Source: Raphanus sativus (lineage: Eukaryota; Streptophyta; Magnoliopsida; Brassicales; Brassicaceae). Taken from it: a stretch of 64,000 bases of DNA. Shown here in pieces: positions 34,527 through 46,363 of the stretch. Made by a program: the position numbers and the translations under genes. The stretch covers positions 13,618,293 through 13,682,292 of the forward strand of contig NC_079514.1 in the NCBI RefSeq assembly GCF_000801105.2, read 5' to 3'. Below the pieces are notes generated by a model. The model was not told the origin of the DNA. It saw nothing but the letters and a program-made list of their open reading frames with translations, and did not search any database. Each line of letters begins with the position of its first letter. Position 1 is the stretch's first letter.

Positions 34527-37406
34527 CAGTGGCGGATCTAGAACTATTATTAATCGGGGGCACTTTAATAAGTAACTCATTTAAACAAAAAAAACTTATA
34601 ACTAAAAAGTACCTTACAAATTTATCCTACGAGATTCCATATTCTGGAATTTTTTTCACTATTACTTCGTTTGTCACATTTTCAAACAATTCTTTTTCAA
34701 CAAAACAAACAACACAATCATTTAAAAACTGATCACTTATCCGATTTCGCAAGCTGGTCTTCACAATCTTCATCGCTGAAAAGCATCTTTCAACTGTAGC
34801 GGTGGCAACTGGTAAAGTCAAAACTAGCTTCAAAAGCCGATAATCCTGAGGATGTGAAAGATGTTTCTTTGTCTTCACCATCATACATGCAAGATCTCCA
34901 AGATCTTTCAAATTAGAAAATCTTCCATCTTCCCGAATATTGTCAATGTAGAGACCTAGTTGATGCTCAAGGTAATCCGCTGGATAGGACTAAAATCTTC
35001 AGGATAAAACTCAGACAATCTCATAACTTTTAACTGATCAAACTCATGAAATGAATTAGTGGGGCTCAAAGAAGCAATGCAGCCAAGTAATTCGGTGTTT
35101 ACCTCATCAAAACGGTCATTAAACTCTTGAATCTGCATATCCAATATAGTGTAAAAACACTCCACCTTGTAATGATGCAAGTTAGTTGTATTGCTTTTTT
35201 CCCTTGAATTCTTTGAATCAAATTCATCATCCATATCCAGGAAATCAATCTTGTTGTCCTCACAAAAGGAAGAGACTTTAGTGATCAAAGATTCCCATCC
35301 ATCATCTCTGATCTTGTACAATTGTTGCTTGGTGGATTTCACAAGTGACATAGCATTCAAAATGTCTTGATCCTTCTTTTGGACAAGCTATTTGTGATCC
35401 CAAAAAGAAGCAACATCAATTGTAAGTAGAACACAAAATCAAAGGTTTGAAAGTACTTGAGAAGACCATTAGCTTGGCGTCTTTTGATACCATCACTTCC
35501 ATCGATTTCAACATACTTAAGCACTTTAATGATAGAAGCAAACAAATCAACCAACCGCAGCAAAGTCTTATAATGAGAACCCCAGCGAGTTTTACCAGGT
35601 CTTTGAAGCGAAACCTCTTGGTTCAGTCCCTTTCCTGTCTTAATTTCACCTTTCTTAGTTCTTTCTTCAACTTTTTCTGGTAGTCTTCTCGAATCTTATC
35701 ATTCCTCTTACAAGAAGCTCCAACCACATTTAACAAGACAACAATCTTATCAAAGAAATCTCCAACTTCAAAATGCTTCTGAGCAACTGCAACGACAACT
35801 AACTGAAGCTGATGAGCAAAACAATGAACATAATATGCAGAACTGCATTCTCTCAGAATTAGAGCTCTCAGACCATTGAATTCACCCTTCATATTACTCG
35901 CTCCATCATAACCTTGTCCTCTTAACTTCTTCATACTCAATCCATGTTTTGCAAACAATGAATCAACAACACTCTTCAGAGATAAAGAAGATGTTTCTTT
36001 CACATGAGCCAGACCAACAAACCTTTCTTTAACTATCCCATGTGTATCAACAAAGCGAAAAACTATTGCCATTTGCTCTTTGTCAGAAACATCTGCAGAT
36101 TCATCCACCAACAAACAAAATACATCATGACCAACTTCTTTGATAATAGATTCAATAACTTCTTCCGCAAAGCAATGAACTATATATGTCTGGATTTTGT
36201 GGGACACCATCTGGTTGTTCTTGGGGGCATTCTCTAACACAACTGAACTTATAAGCTCATATGCTCTGCAGTATATTTCACAAGCTCCACAAAGTTTTCC
36301 TTGTTAACTGAATTCACCGATTCATCATGACTTCGAAACGAGAGTCCTTGTCTTAACAAATACCTACAAGCATCAATTGAAGCATTCAATCTAATCTTGT
36401 ATTCATCTTTAGCAGCGTCATTCTGCTTATAAAAAGCATGAACAATCGATTGTTCTGGTTTCATCAGATAGTCAGCCCTTTTCAATGCACTATTGTGAAA
36501 ACTATTCACTGCTCCTACATGAGCACGTAATCTCTCTGTCTTGTTCCAGTCATCAAATCCATTGACCACAAATGCATCACTTCCACATTTGTTCTCAGTG
36601 TAATCTCTAAACAAGTAGCAGAACAAACAAAATGCTTTATCCTTTTTCACACTATATTCTAACCAATCGCCATAGAGATCTAACCAAGCGGGATTGAATC
36701 GTCTCAGTTTACTTTGAAACAATGTTTTAGGAAATTCATGACCACGAGGTTGACAAGGACCTCTCATAAGATATTTGCGTCTTACCTCATCTCTTTGATT
36801 TGAAGGATATTCAGTTATCTTTTTCCTATCTCCAGGATCACTAGGTAAATTCTTCAAATCAACTTCAGAGTCATTCTTTTTTGGAGAAGGCAAATTATCT
36901 TCATGGTTTTCAGATGTAGACACAAATTTTCTTTTAGGCTTGAAATATTTTTCCATTGAATTTGTTTCTGTAAAAAAAATTAAAAAATTAGCATAAGACT
37001 AGAATTTATGTTCTCGCAGTTTCTTACTATTTAGATCGAAGAAATCAAAATTTTCATCTAGTTTACCTTTTATCTTTTTTTGCTGAACATTTTAGTCGTA
37101 GTCTTTTTGTTTGCCTGCGACAAAAGCCAAAAGAAAAAAACACAAAGATCAAAACGTGAGCAATTACTAACTAGGTTAAAATTAAAGTTTTCCATTATTA
37201 ATTTCCTTTTATATTGGATTGGGCCTTAAAACTGAAATTATCTTTTATTTTATGTTGGGGTACATTATATCTATGGATCATATAACAATTATATAATAGG
37301 ATTCTTGCTTTTCGAACATGATTACACTTAATCAAACTATATACAATTTTTTTTAAAGTAGTAGGGGGCACGTGCCCCCATAGTGCACAATGTACGTCCG
37401 CCCCTG
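34527..37406 (-). mobile_element. hAT transposon copy B, full length, nested in copy A
   Basis: The ends are CAGTGGCGGA and TCCGCCCCTG, inverted with one mismatch, and flanked by the 8-bp TSD ATCACTAA. Length is 2880 bp. The transposase frame reads on the minus strand from 36956. A perfect GGGGGCACGTGCCCCC palindrome (37364-37379) lies just inside the 5' terminus. Copy A and copy B are nearly identical over the shared region, so the insertion is recent relative to the family's divergence. Confidence 0.92.
34627..36956 (-). pseudogene. hAT transposase (TTF zinc finger/DUF4371 type), copy B, frameshifted
   Basis: The N-terminal half reads from 36956: MEKYFKPKRK, then a PSDPGDRKKI segment and FNPAWLDLYGDWLEYS leading into the TTF-type zinc finger (KAFCLFCYLF). 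Next come the core (LLVDESADVSDKEQMA, YDGASNMKGEF, HCFAHQLQLVV) and the dimerisation region (YRLLKLVLTLPVATATVERCFSA, IVKTSLRNRISDQFLND). Breaks: a 1-bp deletion near 36246, a stop after LRQERD near 35623 caused by a shift that copy A also has, a shift near 35390, and a 1-bp deletion near 34970. It cannot encode an active enzyme, so it was probably moved by another copy. Confidence 0.88.
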
Positions 37407-37414
37407 ATCACTAA
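37407..37414. repeat. 8-bp TSD of hAT copy B (right)
   Basis: ATCACTAA, identical to 34519-34526. Confidence 0.9.
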
Positions 37415-38230
37415 AGTCTCTTCCTTTTGTGAGGACAACAAGATTGATTTCCTGGATATGGATGATGAATTTGATTCAAAGAATTCAAGGAAAAAAAGCA
37501 ATACAACTAACTTGCATCATTACAAGGTGGAGTGTTTTTACATTATATTGGATATGCAGATTCAAGAGTTTAATGACCGTTTTGATGAGGTAAACACCGA
37601 ATTACTTGGCTGCATTGCTTCTTTGAGCCCCACTAATTCATTTCATGAGTTTGATCAGTTAAAAGTTATGAGATTGACTGAGTTTTATCCTGAAGATTTT
37701 AGTCCTATCCAGCGGATTACTCTTGAGCATCAACTAGGTCTCTACATTGACAATATTCAGGAAGATGGAAGATTTTCTAATTTGAAGGATCTTGGAGATC
37801 TTGCATGTATGATGGTGAAGACAAAGAAACATCTTTCACATCCTCAGGTTTATCGGCTTTTGAAGCTAGTTTTGACTTTACCTGTTGCCACCGTTACAGT
37901 TGAAAAATGCTTTTTTAGCGATGAAGATTGTGAAGACCAGCTTGCGGAATCGGATAAGTGATCAGTTTTTAAATGATTGTGTTGTTTGTTTTGTTGAAAA
38001 AGAATTGGTTGAAAATATGACAAACGAAGTAATAGTGAAAAGATTCCAGAATATGGAATCCCGTAGGATAAATTTGTAAAGTACTTTTTAGTTATAAGTT
38101 TTTTTTTGTTTAAATGAGTTACTTATTAAAGTGCCTCCGATTAATAATAGTTCTAGAGCCACTGGAAGTAATCCAAGACAACAAAAGTCGAAAGCATCAT
38201 CTCCTTCCAATATAATAAAAATATTGCATT

Positions 38231-38460
38231 CAGAGGAGGATTCGGTTAGCTGACACACCTTAAAAATATATATTATATTTGATTTGTTAAGTTTGTACAA
38301 GTGAATTTTGTCTGTTTTGGTGGTGATTCACTTAAGCTGACATCTCTAGACTAAGGTTCAAACCGTTTTAACAACTTTTTTTATTTCTTTTTTTATTTAG
38401 ATTAAAAAGATCCTATTTAATTTTTGACATTCCTAAACTAGAATCCTAGATCCGTCACTG
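38231..38460. mobile_element. 230-bp hAT-type miniature element
   Basis: The ends are CAGAGGAGGA and TCCGTCACTG, inverted with three mismatches in ten, and the 8-bp TSD ATTGCATT is perfect at 38223-38230 and 38461-38468. No coding frame. The right tip (CTAGATCCGTCACTG) resembles hAT copies A and B, so the same transposase family may have moved it. Confidence 0.75.
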
Positions 38461-38468
38461 ATTGCATT

Positions 38469-39605
38469 GCAAAAAAATATTTTTATATACTACAAATTTC
38501 TTCATTCGTAGTATCTCTTAGAATTTACTTTCTAACACAATACTAGTCATCCTAAACTATTACAAGCACATGAACTATACAAGTTACAACACTGTGGGTG
38601 TGATTGAATTACAATATTTTAGAATAAAATGATGTGGAATGGTTGATTCCATAAATTTTTTTTTACCATTTGCTATGAATAGAATGGAATGATCATTCTA
38701 CCAATTCTAAAAATAATTCGATAAAATACAAAAAAAACTATTCTATAACAAATTTATTTATAAATGAATGGAATATATTTTTTTTTTGCTGTATTACATT
38801 TCTATAATTTCATTTATTTTTATTTCATTAATTTCATATTAATTTACCGGTTGCAGCTTATATGCTACAGTTGTAAATTTCAAAGTATTGGTCTGTTGAC
38901 GTGTGGTTAATGTAGGCTCGTTAACGTTTAATGGGCCTCAATTAAGTAAAGCCTCATTTCAAGAGCCAGCCCAAAAACTTGAGAAGCTATCATTACTAGA
39001 GCCACGTCTCAATCAGATCAGCTTATCATCATCCGTTAAAAAGCCGTTATGCCTTTTGTTCAAATGAGTTGTAGTGTATGTACTCGAGATTTCTTAGCGG
39101 CTATGAAGTAAAGAGAGAACGGTATAAAGTCGTAATTTGATCTTGTCGGAATCGTAGTCTTATAAGTTATAACTAAGTCCGGTTCGGTGTGGGAGCGACT
39201 AGCGATATAAAACAAAGATACCAACAAAAGTAAAAATACTTGGTGAGAGAAAAATAGTCGCTTAAGATGTAAAATCACTATAGTGATTCCAGAAACGGTA
39301 CAACTAAGATGTCAGATGTAATCTTAATACATATGATATTTAACTTCTCCCTTTTATATCAAAAATTTAAATTAGATATGATCATATATGAAATGATTCT
39401 AAAGAACTTTATTTCCCTACTGTTGAGACTTCAAGTGTGTTTCAAGAATAAAAGAAACAATATGTAGCTCCTTTTACATTGTGTATGCATTTGGGTATGT
39501 GCTCATTATGATCATAATCCCCATATCAACAATCTATTTTTTAGTCTTCTCCTGGAAATGTTATCCGAACACGTTTTTCTACTTAGTTCCTCCTCTGTTT
39601 TTGGT
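38469..39605. other. Intergenic, 3' flank of the DUF707 gene
   Basis: AT-rich; no gene seen. The 72-codon minus-strand frame at 39060-39278 has no domain. Confidence 0.5.
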
Positions 39606-41053
39606 TTAAGTAAGTGTAGAGTTTGAAGAAGCAGGTGCAATTTCTTTCAGATATTTCTTCTCTGATTGAGCCATTCTTTTCTCAAATATTGTCCATTCCA
39701 TATGACATCTCTCCCTTACCTAACAAAACACATATATTCATATAGATCAGTAATAATAATCTTGGTCTAGAACCCGATAATTCAAGAACCTTATGTGTTT
39801 TGAGTTATTACCCCTTGGGACGCAGATTTCCCATCTTGAGAGGTTCCCTGGTCAATTTATTAAGAGATTATCTCATGTTTAAAACCATGACCAATCAAGC
39901 TGTAGTAATTAAGTATAGAGAATGGTGTATATTCTGATCATTTATTTTTACCTGGGCTGCTAGAGAAGGAATCTTTTGATGAATAATCCATTGAGAATCC
40001 ACAACACCAATCTTCTCATGCGCAGGCTGTTATATTGTATTATATAAATATGATTTTCTGAGTTTCCAAAATGTTCTGTGAAAATATATACACACACATA
40101 TGAGTAAAGTTATATTAGTATCTTAACCTCTACACATTTCCTTAGCGCGAAGTCAAGACCCCAACCATGAACCAGGTCATTCTGAAGCATATGCCATACA
40201 CAGCGCCAAGAATCTCTTGTGAAAACAGGAGCCATAATCTCTATAAACCTAACAAGTAACATTGTAGTAAACCGTGAGGTCGAGAAAGCTAAATATATTT
40301 TTTAGGACGAATGAAATGTGAACAATACCCTGCACATGGAGGTAAGTGAGGGTCCTTGCAGTGGCCTGGTGCCCCGTCTTGGACTTCTCTGGTGAAAGAA
40401 TTTGTCAAGAAGTACACAAACTTTGCTTTAGTTTTTTTTTTTTTGGAACTCTGCTTTAGTTTTGTTTACATTGTTTTTTTTTTTGGAACTCTGCTTTAGT
40501 TTTGTTTACAATTTTTTTTGTAAGTATTAATTTCTTACTTGTGAACTTCGATTCCAGGTATTCTCTTTGTAATCTTCCATGTGATCTTTTTTCTTGATTC
40601 AACGGCGGGTTGAGATATTTCTAGACCGTGCTTCTTTACAATCTTGATGTACCTGCAAGACGACCAGACTTTCTTAACATCTTATTATATTATTGGAGTT
40701 AATAATAATAATAAATCAAAAGAAAACAAAAAGAGACTCACTCTTCTGCATCAAAGTTTTCAACGCCAAGGTCTTCATCCCAAAGGAATATATATTCGTA
40801 TGGTGCTATAATGTCAGGATGCAGAAACCTTTTAGCATACCACCTTCAATAGTAGCATATTCCAGAGAGATGTTTTAGACGTGGGGATCAATGAAAATTT
40901 AGAAAGATAGTCAAGAAGAGGAAATATTTTGTTACCACTTTGTTTGCTTAGGTACACTAACGTGTATTGCACGTTTAGACCATTCAAATTCATTATACTC
41001 CGAGGTTCTTCCATCGTAATGAAACAGAACAATAGTGAAGTTATCTGAAAACT

Positions 41054-41126
<73 letters not shown>

Positions 41127-42009
41127 AAGAGCTTCTTTTTCTGCGGAAAGATTAGAAGAACAGATGGTAGAGCAAAAGAGAAGACTTACTTTCTTGATGC
41201 AATCATCGATGTTTTTCCTCTGTTCATAAGCAACGGTAAAAGCAACAAGATACTTAGGCTTAACCTCCGGTAAATCCTAAAGAAGAAAAAAACCGAAAAA
41301 CATGATTCAGATAAACTCAAAGGTTCATAGATGTCTAAGCTCATTACAAAACCAGGATGATATATGTATCAGAATACTATACATCTTTAGGCAATCCCCA
41401 CAATCTTCTTAAGTATAAATCTGATTCAGCTGCTACAAAACTTGGAGGCAACATCTCTGCACCTCGAGGATTCGATGGAACCCAAATCTGCATAAAATGC
41501 ACCACTCTTGTAACTCATCCACAAAACATGAACTCATGATTATTCATGTTAAAATGAAGAAACAAAACACACCTTATGAGATGATGCATCACTTGAACCA
41601 AGCCCTTTTGACGGACTCCTGCTAGATGATATCTCTTTTTTCTCAACTTCTACATATATAGTATTAATAGAAGGAAGTATGCTTGATGGAAAATTCATCT
41701 GCAAAAAAAATAAAGGCATGTTTAGAAATCACACCAAAACATTGTTGTAGTAAAAGAGAGTGAAATGAAAAGCTTACTTTAGTTAGTGACAAAGCAGGGA
41801 AAGATATGCCTAATAAAAATCCGATAACCATTCCTGCGAAAGTCGCTAGTATGAACATTATGCCACCATTTGTTGTTCTACTAATCGAACTGCAAAAAAA
41901 AAAAAAAATAGAACAACAGATGAATCTTTTTCTTGAACATATCCCTTAAACCAAATGCCTGGTTAAAAGTCTCAAACCAGCGTAGTGAGTTTTCTGATCG
42001 GTTTGCCAT
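39606..42009 (-). CDS. DUF707 membrane protein
   Basis: Thirteen exons join in frame to 399 aa: 42009-41978, 41889-41778, 41698-41573, 41487-41383, 41276-41190, 41051-40936, 40843-40742, 40652-40539, 40388-40329, 40248-40128, 40026-39952, 39847-39812 and 39719-39606. A single N-terminal membrane anchor (ILATFAGMVIGFLLGISF, about residues 24-41) fits a type II protein of the secretory pathway. The DUF707 domain has YLVAFTVAYEQRKNIDDCIK, FHYDGRTSEYNEFEWS, WWYAKRFLHPDIIAPYEYIF, LWDEDLGVENFD, CKDPHLPPCAGFIEIMAPVF, RCVWHMLQNDLVHGWGLDF and KIGVVDSQWIIHQ. The DED motif and overall shape suggest a glycosyltransferase-like fold; activity is unknown. Exon 1 is the least certain part: its donor was chosen for phase. 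An upstream non-coding exon near 42640 is likely. Probable At3g26440 orthologue. Confidence 0.88.
40424..40510 (-). repeat. Duplicated T-run plus GGAACTC units in DUF707 intron 9
   Basis: TGCTTTAGTTTT (40424-40435, 40452-40463) flanks a T-run plus GGAACTC. The same block through GTTTACA is then repeated (40445-40470 and 40485-40510). It looks like a micro-insertion followed by a tandem copy. Confidence 0.5.
41056..41122. repeat. (GA)n microsatellite in DUF707 intron 5
   Basis: About 33 pure GA units, starting 5 bp beyond the acceptor end of exon 6 (the 3' end of intron 5). As read for DUF707 the strand shows a long (TC)n tract just before the splice acceptor, so it forms the polypyrimidine tract. 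The apparent RE-repeat reading frame is an artefact. Confidence 0.9.
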
Positions 42010-43711
42010 GTTTTGAAATTGGTTAAGTTGACAAGAAACAGTTTCCTTCAGTGGAGGCTTCAGTCTCCGAGACTTGATTATCTGTATCATGTTCAAAAGA
42101 TATGAGATCAAGTAAAAAGGAAACTTATCTTTAGATTCAAATTAAATTGAGTAAATCCAGATTTTTAATTAGGATAAAACTACTGACTCTTGCATAAACA
42201 GAGTCATCAGAAAACATGAATCTTTTAGACATTAAGCAAGAAGCGAAATCAATAATTTTTTTCAAAAAAAGATTGAATACTCGTCAAGAACGAGTAACAC
42301 AAATGATGAGTTTGTTTCATTAAATATAAAACTTATTTCAAGCTTTCTATCATATCAAATTTACGTACCCGTAATCACCAAAGTAATTACAGCAAAGGAC
42401 AAATTCACAACTTATAATCTCGGTTTAATAAAAGGAGTTTTGATCTCTGTTTTGAGAATTAAACAAGGAGTCGAAGCTGAAAGAGACGGTGAATTCTAGA
42501 TTCAGACACAATACGGAGATAGGAAGATAACAGAAAGACACGTTAACTCTTTGAAACGAACATTAACTTTCGATCAAGAAGTTAAAGACTTTTCTTTAAG
42601 TTGAATTAGAAAGATAATAAGACAAATAAACTTACCAGGAGAGGATTAAACGAAAAAAAAATCTTGAAAAACTCTTCGTGTTCTTCAATAAAACATTCGA
42701 TGAACTTGACTGAAAACTATAATGAAAGTTAGTTCTTCCCGGGTTTACTAAAAACAACTGAAAAAAAAAAGAAATGGAGAAGAAGTTGTCGTCAGGTGAT
42801 ACGCGGGACAGGGGATTGCGTGAGACAAGGAGTTGACTTTTAAAACGAACGTGGTCGTGGGAGGAGGGTAACTCTCACGAAGCAGCCAGACTGGACGACG
42901 GTGTAGTTAGTCCACGGGCTCGAATTAATTGTCCACGTGGAAATATGCGAGAGGATCCTTTGAGATTCATAGGTCATGTGCCTCTTTAGGTGGAATAATA
43001 AACTTTCTTTTTACTTCTTGAATGAGACCATTGCTCTATTTAGGCGAAGTGGAGACGACGAAAGCATATGTCGCTGATGCAATTATAGGAAAGATTGGTG
43101 CGATTTGTTACCATCCTTGTGAGATAGTGGTGAGCTGCTTTTTACGGCTGTTAAAAGAAAGAAAATTGTACAAAAATAATTCAATTTGAATTTATTAAAA
43201 TATAAGGTAAAATAACTTTTTATTATTGTTATATTATTAAAATATTAAATATATAATTCTGTAACAAATAATTAGACAAATTTTATTTATATAATAGTGA
43301 AAATATTATATGAACTTATCAACATTAATCTATATAAATGATACTTTAATATATTTTTGGAACCTAGACCTTTAATGTTAGTTAACTAGCGGATTAAAAA
43401 GCTTATACCAAAATTCACGCTCTAATGATGTAGAATTGTGATGTCGTATCTACGTTGATATACGTTTTTTTTGGGTAAAAATCACTTGATATGTTACAAA
43501 AAACTTGCACTTCATTGCTATAAAAATGTATTAGAAAATTCAAAATAAAATATGATATGTAGTTGCCATTTCATTTTCATGAGCCAATTTTGTAGATGCA
43601 GACAAAAAAAAACAAAGAAAAACAAGCAACCAATCTTTTTTATTAAACAGCATATAATATATAAATAGTTCAAAAAGCTTTATTAATCCCCATATTTAAA
43701 GGGCACTCTGG
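42010..43711. other. DUF707 upstream region and intergenic DNA
   Basis: To about 42700 it holds the DUF707 leader, with a likely 5' UTR intron donor (CTG|GTAAG on the minus strand) near 42637, then the promoter. From 43150 it is AT-rich. No other gene seen. Confidence 0.5.
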
Positions 43712-45212
43712 TCACATGACTGATCTGGTGCAGGCAAACTTAAGAGGAAGAGGAGGATCCGAAAACGCTCCGCCGTTTATCTGCTGAAAGATCCAACGGT
43801 TTGCCGCTTCAGTGAAATGCACGCCGTCCCAGTTAACTCTCAACGACACGTCGTCACAAGACTTTGCAAGCACGGTCTCTTTCCCATTCACCATATATTT
43901 AACTCCACATTTGATGAGTTTGTCGAAATTATACTTCCCACCATGTCCGCAACAAGCAACCAAAGGACTTTTAAAACCTAAAACAAAGGAAACAAAACCA
44001 TTAGAACCGGTCTAAACCGAGTCCTAGAGTCACCTAACGGTTTGTACGTACCAAGTTTCTCGGCTTGAGTGATGAGAGTAAGCTTGATAGAGTAGACATC
44101 AACGTAAGTGAATGCAGCTTTAGACAGCTCTTTTCTTAACCCAACCACTCTTTTTTCGAGCTCAGAGTTATAATACCTAGCAATCTCATTACGCGGAACT
44201 GCACAACCGTGCTTATCGATCTGAGAAGCCGGTACAGGCCACCGGTCCAAGACATAAGGTAAACAGCCAATTGGAGCAGTGTTATGTATCCAAAATCTTC
44301 TTCCTCCATTCTTATACACCTTCTACAGAAAGAAACCAAAGACAGTAAACTTCAGTAAACCAAAGTTAAAAAGTATCTAGTGGACAGAGAGAGTATCATT
44401 TCTCCCTTACACGAATGGCATTGGACAGCTGATCGAGAACATCTGGAATGTAAGCCTTGATTTGATCTGTTGTCATGTTGAGTTTCAATCCAGTAGTGAG
44501 ATCGTTCTGACCAATGTCGAATGTGTACAATGCTTGAGAGAAATAATCTTTCCTCGGAAGTAAATATTCAAATACGCCACCTATGTTTCAACTCAAAGAC
44601 GAGGAGATCAAATATAAAAAAAACATTATGATAATCTTGCACACATGTTTCTTATAAAGGTTGAAGCTTTGAGTACCTCGAGTGCGAATGAGTTGTGAAC
44701 GAGTGAGGAAATCGGAGAACTGAACCAACTGAACGTCGAGAGAGATTGGACTGGCACCGCTCTGAGAAATGGTGGTGTTTGGTGGACGGACGGTGGATCC
44801 GGCGGTGGCGAAATTCGCACCATGGCTGAAGTTTGAACCGATGGAGTCTAGGAAAGCGTTTAGGTATGGCAACCTTAACTCCTCCGCTGATTTCAACAAA
44901 TGGGTAAGTGAGAAATTTCAGCAAAGATTCCAACTTTATTGTGGAAGATAAGGAATATGTGGTCAAGTAGTAAGCACCTATGAAGTCAACGATGAGTCGA
45001 CCATCTGAGAACCGACCGGAAGGGGTGTGGAAGAAGGTTTCTCCATTAGGGTAAGGTGCTTGTCCGAAGGCGGCTGAGAGACCTCCTGTGTCGGAATTAG
45101 AGTCGCCGAAGTTGAAGATCGCCGGGAAACTACAGGTTGGAGAACAAACTCGAGGATGTACGAGAAATGATGCTAATACGACAACCGTTATCAAATACAG
45201 TTGAGTTTGCAT
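43712..45212 (-). CDS. GDSL esterase/lipase, secreted
   Basis: Five exons (45212-44978, 44886-44677, 44580-44411, 44322-44052, 43977-43712) join to 383 aa. A signal peptide is clear at residues 1 to about 24 (hydrophobic LITVVVLASFLV). Block I is FNFGDSNSDTGG with the nucleophile Ser38. The oxyanion Gly/Asn block is DIGQND (Gly172, Asn174) and the catalytic Asp/His pair is WDGVHF (Asp346, His349). It also has FWIHNTAPIGCLPY and ACCGHGG. All catalytic residues are present, so an extracellular or cell-wall ester hydrolase is expected; the substrate cannot be read from sequence. Probable At3g26430 orthologue. Confidence 0.93.
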
Positions 45213-46363
45213 TTTTTTTTCTCTTTTTGTTTCGTCTGTGTGTCTTCTTCTGAAGGTTAAAAAGCTCTCAATTGGCTTCGCTAATAAGGAGCCAAATGAA
45301 GAAAAAGTACTATTCTATTGCTATAAAATAGTCAAGTCAATGTTTACTACGCTAATCCCGGCAGAACTCATGTTGCTGATCAAGTCTTTAATTATGTTAA
45401 AAATGGTTGAATCAGAGGAGCATCCAAATGATATGCATATAAATCACGCAAGTGTATGTAATTAAAGCATCTACTGAATATATAGAGAAGACAAATATGT
45501 GTCGAATAAAGAATAAGGGTGGGCCACGAGCAAAGAGACGAGCAGTCGTAGAGGCACGGAGAAAAAGTAGTGAACCCCAGAAGAAGTACAAGAGAGATGC
45601 CATAAACTAGGCGAGCAAAGAGACGCAGCAGAAGCAGAGGCAAGACGAGAAGTAGAGAACCCGCAAAGAATAGAGAGATGTCCACAAACTAGACGAGCCA
45701 AAAACGAACATGGGATACAAGAACTTCGTTACTCGGAAGAAAACACTCGATTTGACTTGAACCATGAACTATCTACAAGGATCATTTTTCCACTAGCCAA
45801 GTATCAGCAACGTATATTTCCAAATTCCGTCACAAGTTTTATAGACCGGTCGTTATCTCTCGGCTAAACCCAAGTAGTATCACAGATGATCCTGCATCAT
45901 TTATCAGAATCAATAATCCCCAATATATAACAAACATTTGAAAGTTTTACCAAATGTCGACCCTTGATATTCTGTAGAGATCAATCGCATACCTGAGGCT
46001 TTTGCAAATATGGTCGTTCATTACGATAAGCATAAAGTAGCACATCTTAAATTGTCTCAAACCAACCAAGCACAAGTTTCCATAAGGACCAACATATCAA
46101 AAGGAGAGCACTTTAAAGAACATAGCCGACTCTTGAGTTTTAGCAAAAACAGAGACACATCTTCTTTCTTGAGCTTTCCAAATACATCGAAGAAAACAGA
46201 CACCATCCATCGCAACTTTTAACACCGTACGTGACAAGAGATCCGAAAGCAGAAAACCTTCACTTCTTTCACTGCAGAATAAGATGTGAATAGCCTTCAA
46301 TTTAAGTCTATAGCATTACCATCACTTGATAATAAACTTTAACATACCCTTTGGAGTAGAATT
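45213..46363. other. Intergenic between GDSL and RZ-1A-like genes
   Basis: Includes the GDSL promoter and the RZ-1A-like 3' UTR. At about 45520-45700 an 85-90 bp unit (CGAGCAAAGAGACG ... GAGAGATG) is present twice in tandem, imperfectly. No gene seen. Confidence 0.5.

Larger units (their letters stand above)
33140..38078 (+). pseudogene. hAT transposase (TTF zinc finger/DUF4371 type), copy A, interrupted
   Basis: Pieces at 33140-33817, 33821-34171, 34231-34509 and 37407-38078 cover part of the TTF-type zinc finger (KAFCLFCYLF), the DUF4371/RNase H-like core (LLVDESADVSDKEQMA, RGQGYDGASNMKGEF, YYVHCFAHQLQLV) and the C-terminal hAT dimerisation region (YRLLKLVLTLPVATVTVE). The frame is lost at an A-run near 33790, at a stop after LRQERD (34169-34171), where copy B is inserted, and by an extra T near 37910. 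Several breaks are private to this copy; the LRQERD stop is shared with copy B. Confidence 0.85.
33123..38164 (+). mobile_element. hAT transposon copy A, 5'-truncated and split by copy B
   Basis: Copy A runs 33123-34526 and resumes at 37407. It ends at 38164 with TTCTAGAGCCACTG, a damaged version of the TCCGCCACTG tip of copy B. Homology to copy B begins abruptly at 33123, so the 5' TIR and about the first 100 codons are missing. Confidence 0.8.

Noticed and set aside
41055..41273. Coding frame with a long RERERE repeat
   Set aside because: It is translation of the (GA)n microsatellite inside a DUF707 intron on the opposite strand.
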